The notes below the pieces were generated by a model, which worked only from the letters and a program-made list of their open reading frames with translations, was not told where the DNA came from and did no database searches. A stretch of DNA of 50,931 nt from Candidatus Zhuqueibacterota bacterium (GTDB lineage Bacteria; Zhuqueibacterota; Zhuqueibacteria; Thermofontimicrobiales; Thiofontviventaceae). Every line of letters begins with the position of its first letter. Position 1 is the stretch's first letter. This document shows positions 48,301 through 50,931 of the stretch, in pieces. The stretch lies in NCBI GenBank assembly GCA_016931935.1, contig JAFGDW010000363.1, forward strand, positions 1-50,931. The letters are read 5' to 3'. A program made the translations under genes and the position numbers.

Positions 48301-50191
48301 AGCAGCCGGCATCAGCAATAACATAATCAAATGGTTTATCGTCGACGTTACATTGTTTCATTGCCTCACTGGACCACGAATAAATCCGCAAGACACTTTC
48401 ATCATCATTTAAAAAACCGTAAAAAGAAAATTCACTATCACTAAATCGAATAATTTCATTCAAAACATGGTCGGCCAGATTTTTAATATCCATGTTTTGC
48501 CGGGTTGCAAGAAACCACAGCGATTGCAAATTATCGAGTAATTTTTTCTGATCGAGCTCCATTTGCTTGCGATCGGTCATATCCAACGCAACGGATAACA
48601 TGTATTGTTCGCCTGCGACATTAATTTGCTCTGCAGACATTAATAAATCTCGAATAGCCCCTGATTTCTGTATCATCTGCATTTCAAAATTATGAACACT
48701 ACTTTGCGCCGTTAACGCTTTAACAAGTCGGTCACGTTCATCAGGATTAGTCCATGCATTTAAATCAATCGGATTATGTCCGACCGCTTCATCACGAGAA
48801 TAACCAGTCAAAGATTGCCACGCTTCATTCACATCGATAAGTATATTGCCATCAGTCTGGGTAAGCGCAATCGCCAGAGGACTAAGATGAAAGATAGAAG
48901 AAAATCGTGCTTCACTCATTCGTAAAGCTGCTTCAACTTTTTTCCGTTCGGTAATATCACGTTCAACAGTGACAATCAAGTTTATATCCGAAAGTCTAAC
49001 CAGGGTAGATTTTACTTCTACATCAAACGTCGAACCATCCCGACGGACATGCCGCGCTTCAAAAAGCAGGGATTCACCTGTGTCCATCGTTTTCACTCGT
49101 TTAGCAACAATTTCGGGTGACAAATGGGGATCCAAAATGTTTATAGGCATTCCAATAAATTCCTCGCGAGAGTAGCCATGTGCCGTCAGGGCAATTTCAT
49201 TTGCATCAACAATAACAGGTATTTTGCCATCTGTAATATCCATTAAAATAACATAATCACCCGCATGATTAAACAGTGCACGGTATCGGGCTTCGCTTTC
49301 CTGGATGACAGCTTCCTGCTGTTTTCGTTCGGAAATGTCAATACAATATGCCATAAACATATTGTTTGGTAGTCGCACAGCCTCCAAAATTACAGGGATG
49401 ATCGATTTATTTTTACAAAGTAGATTGGTTTCTAAACGAAGATGACCGGTTTCTCTTACTATCGCAAAATTCCGACGTGACCACTCAATTTCATCATGTG
49501 GCGTCAGGTCAACAATACTCGATTCCAACAATTCTTCACGCGAGTAACCAATCATAACATGAGCAGCAGTATTGCAATCCAGATAATGGCCGAATTCATC
49601 GACAACAAATATTCCGATTGGGGAATACTCTATATATTTTTGAAACTTCAACTCTGTTTCCCGTGCTGCCTGTTCTGCCAACTTTTGACGGGTAATGTCC
49701 CTTGATATCCCAAATGTACCAACGATATTCCCCTTTTCGTCGCGTAAGGGTAATTTCGTGGTTGAAACCCAGGAATCGGGACGATCTGGCCATGTTTCCT
49801 TTTCTTCTATTCCTACAATTGGCTGCCCGGTTTGCATAATCTTCTTTTCGGTTTCAAATGCTGAACGAGCGTGCTCTTCAGTAAAAAAATCAAAATCTGT
49901 TTTCCCAATGACCAAATTCGGATCGTTAAGATGAAATATCTCGGCTTGTGAATTACTGATCATTACGAATCGGCTATCTGCATCTTTGAAGTAAATATGA
50001 TCGGGGACATTTTCCATTAAGGTTCTTAGCAGGATTCGTTCCTGTTGTAACGTCTCGCTGTCGTACTGTCCTGAAATGGTTATTTTGTTATCTACGACTC
50101 TATTTTCACCTTTTTGTAATATAGCTACTTGTTCACGTAATTCATTTAACTCATCAATGAGTTGTTTCTTTGTTTTCTTTTCGTCATTCAT
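45368..50191 (-). CDS. Multi-PAS hybrid sensor histidine kinase
   Basis: A 1607-residue soluble hybrid kinase. After a coiled coil (1-30) there are four PAS domains (about 45-550), a GAF domain (about 555-720, with AGCWAEAVRIRKPIIVND), four more PAS domains (about 725-1225), a HisKA helix with His1249 (GGIAHDFNNILTPILGYTD), HATPase (N box NLCINAAHAMEEKGG, G2 GTGLGLSVVHG) and a receiver with Asp1540 (LVISDLTMPNMTG). No membrane segment is seen, so sensing is cytoplasmic, possibly of small ligands, redox state or light; the cofactors are unknown. The start at 50191 has GGAG six bases upstream; a 17-codon upstream extension lacks a site. It heads the operon with the CheY-like gene. Confidence 0.93.
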   Translation of the reverse strand: MNDEKKTKKQLIDELNELREQVAILQKGENRVVDNKITISGQYDSETLQQERILLRTLMENVPDHIYFKDADSRFVMISNSQAEIFHLNDPNLVIGKTDFDFFTEEHARSAFETEKKIMQTGQPIVGIEEKETWPDRPDSWVSTTKLPLRDEKGNIVGTFGISRDITRQKLAEQAARETELKFQKYIEYSPIGIFVVDEFGHYLDCNTAAHVMIGYSREELLESSIVDLTPHDEIEWSRRNFAIVRETGHLRLETNLLCKNKSIIPVILEAVRLPNNMFMAYCIDISERKQQEAVIQESEARYRALFNHAGDYVILMDITDGKIPVIVDANEIALTAHGYSREEFIGMPINILDPHLSPEIVAKRVKTMDTGESLLFEARHVRRDGSTFDVEVKSTLVRLSDINLIVTVERDITERKKVEAALRMSEARFSSIFHLSPLAIALTQTDGNILIDVNEAWQSLTGYSRDEAVGHNPIDLNAWTNPDERDRLVKALTAQSSVHNFEMQMIQKSGAIRDLLMSAEQINVAGEQYMLSVALDMTDRKQMELDQKKLLDNLQSLWFLATRQNMDIKNLADHVLNEIIRFSDSEFSFYGFLNDDESVLRIYSWSSEAMKQCNVDDKPFDYVIADAGCWAEAVRIRKPIIVNDYQQDHAGKLGLPTGHVTIHRFVTIPVTVGNKIVAVAAVANKKTDYTNADVQLLEGFLYNAQILADRKQADEALQKSNALLNSTGRIAKVGGWELDAEIQNIVWSDEIYHIHDVALDYKPTPESCNQFFTPEHQIIAKENIERVLKFGESFDVELQIVTAMGNNKWLHVVGEPRRENNSIVSIIGAMQDITESKLTDQSYKEALAFSEMILETSPVGILIFREDGPCVMTNAAAETISGGCREKLLQLNFRELESYRKKGLTKLMLQALESGEILRKEVHAINTYGAEVWYEGSFSSFNLNGKKHLIFIISDIKDRKLAEKALRESEERWQFALEGSGDGVWDWNVQTNKVFYSHQWKTMLGFDDNEIGDMLAEWENLVHPDDIETVYSEIHKHFAGKTPIYMNEHRIRCKDGSYKWILDRGKVIERTADGQPVRIIGTHTDYTERKRLEREIRNQRDFAENLIETAQVIILVLDTQGRIVRFNPYFEQLSGYSLDEVKGKDWFTTFISPKDNEALHSLFSNAMNDNNTHGNINPITTKDGQEVSVEWYDKTLKDSDNATIGLLAVGQNITDRIRIESEKQKLEEQLRRSQKQEAIGTLAGGIAHDFNNILTPILGYTDMVLTTLPSSSPIRDDLENVLRGANRAKELVKQILAFSRQIELERKPLKLQFIIKETIEFLRSSIPTTIRIQHNIDTTCESVIADPSQMHQVIVNLCINAAHAMEEKGGVLRIELNQVLVTRALTKLYPNLSERKYLRLTVADTGIGMSKATLERIFEPFFTTKAVDKGTGLGLSVVHGIIRNHGGDIIVDSELGKGSTFQIYLPIEEQEKTAVDEPIVSIKGGQETILVVDDEDVISNLLKKALQRLGYQVTACNKSMDAFELLKKKSKTFDLVISDLTMPNMTGLELAKKMREIRLNMPIILITGYGENVTTDTLEHYGISKIIGKPIVINKLAHAVREVLDV

Positions 50192-50844
50192 GAAAACTCC
50201 ACACTTGAAAATGACTAAATAGAGGCTGGACGAAAAGTTCATGTTTCTTCACCCTGAGCGAAGTCGAAGGGTGATAAAACATTATAATTCCTTCATATTT
50301 TCCCGACTCGTCAGGATCATGCCAAAGGCAGATGCGTCCTTCGGCGCACTCAGCATGAAGGGATTGGTTTTCGTTCAACCACTAAATAATAATCAATCAA
50401 TAACACCAATTATATCGGCCAATTTTTTAATCAGATAAGTATTTGATATTACAAACGTCATATCAAACTTCCGTAAAATGAGCATAAAAGGTAACTTGAC
50501 TTGAGGCTTCGGTAAAAACGCATCACGATGCCTTTTGATGAGCATAAAATACGATACGATTTATTGTATTATTAATGATGGCGTTTATTCTATAACGAAT
50601 AGCGTATTTTATAATTTCAATACATTAGCTTAGTCGCTACTCAAAAATAAAATGCAATTCTTATCCCAGCGCGCCTGATTTATGTTTCCTCGTACTTTTA
50701 CTTTTCATTGTGCGATGATCGATTTCAGACTTACGATTTCGGATTTCGGAATTATAAAAGCTTTTATTTTTCATTCCGCATTCCAAAATCCGCATTCGGC
50801 AATTTAATTATGATTTCTGAAAAGGGAAGCAATGATATTATTAT
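50192..50844. repeat. Repeat-rich right-end non-coding region
   Basis: About 650 bp with no credible gene. It holds a CCCTGAGCGAAGTCGAAGGG repeat (50252-50271) of the same dispersed family as the 10-kb region, a second degenerate copy around 50305-50360, a repeated 'atgagcataaaa' phrase (near 50478 and 50539), and simple 'tttcggatttcggaatt' / 'attccgcattcc' repeats near 50735-50800. It should also hold the promoter of the multi-PAS kinase close to 50200-50240, which I could not place. Confidence 0.6.
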
Positions 50845-50926
50845 TAACTGAGAAATTATTTTCTGACATTTTTTGGCAGAAAATGTTAAAACATATTTTA
50901 GACAGGATTTCACGGATTCACAGGAT
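50845..50926. repeat. Right copy of 82-bp terminal inverted repeat
   Basis: Exact reverse complement of bases 1-82. Five further bases (ttgta) follow to the window end. Confidence 0.95.
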
Positions 50927-50931
50927 TTGTA

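Overview
The window reads as one contig of a Gram-negative, moderately AT-rich bacterium of the FCB (Bacteroidota/Calditrichota/KSB1-like) lineage. The evidence is a TonB-dependent receptor with STN and carboxypeptidase-regulatory-like domains, a secreted beta-helix protein ending in a FlgD-like/type-IX-style sorting tail, a beta-propeller (Reg_prop/Y_Y_Y) histidine kinase and a very long multi-PAS kinase. The phylum is an inference from protein style; no rRNA or tRNA gene was seen. The two window ends carry a perfect 82-bp repeat in inverted orientation, so the contig probably stops at a dispersed repeat. Layout. 0-5.7 kb (+): TauE-type permease, TonB receptor, secreted beta-helix protein. 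5.8-10 kb (-): propeller histidine kinase and overlapping response regulator. 10-14.7 kb: a decayed island with repeat-rich non-coding DNA, a 38-bp perfect palindrome, a 5'-truncated IS701-like transposase and a broken SpoIIE-type phosphatase gene. 14.7-23.4 kb: dCTP deaminase (-), a selenocysteine-lyase/SelD fusion (+), an AMIN-amidase (-), a periplasmic helical-repeat protein (+), a RecF/OLD-like ATPase lacking its TOPRIM domain (+) and a P1-family peptidase (+). 23.4-50.2 kb: almost everything is on the minus strand. In order of coordinate it holds an operon of two membrane proteins and an unusual sigma54-activator-like AAA+ protein; rhomboid protease and small protein; a divergent ClpC-like ATPase; peroxiredoxin; fumarase with a STAS protein; a MrfA-like helicase; a metallophosphoesterase interrupted by UGA; a small membrane protein; glycyl-tRNA synthetase; RecO; an outer-membrane-protein pseudogene; MgtE; KsgA; Tgt; an ankyrin protein; a methyltransferase; a GH10 xylanase pseudogene (+); and a CheY-like regulator with an eight-PAS hybrid kinase. 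The most interesting result is the metallophosphoesterase at 34812-35786. A good ribosome-binding site, start codon and signal peptide lead in frame into Pro-Cys-Gly-UGA-Gly and then into 278 further codons of the same protein. The UGA sits where a Cys would complete a Cys-Gly-Cys motif, and a perfect 7-bp hairpin with a GGC loop lies 21 nt downstream, as expected of a bacterial SECIS element. UGA is an ordinary stop elsewhere in the window (tgt, the helical-repeat gene). The same contig encodes SelD, the selenophosphate donor needed for selenocysteine, fused to a selenocysteine-lyase-like domain. Together these suggest a selenoprotein of a family in which I do not know of selenocysteine, and an organism with an active selenium pathway; selA, selB and selC are not in the window. 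Two further candidates for new biology are the operon at 23470-25811, whose regulator has lost both the sigma54-contacting GAFTGA motif and the Walker B glutamate, and the Clp ATPase at 27153-29513, which lacks the usual pore-loop tyrosine and the D2 Walker B glutamate. At least three pseudogenes (SpoIIE phosphatase, GH10 xylanase, outer membrane protein) plus the IS remnant show ongoing gene decay.
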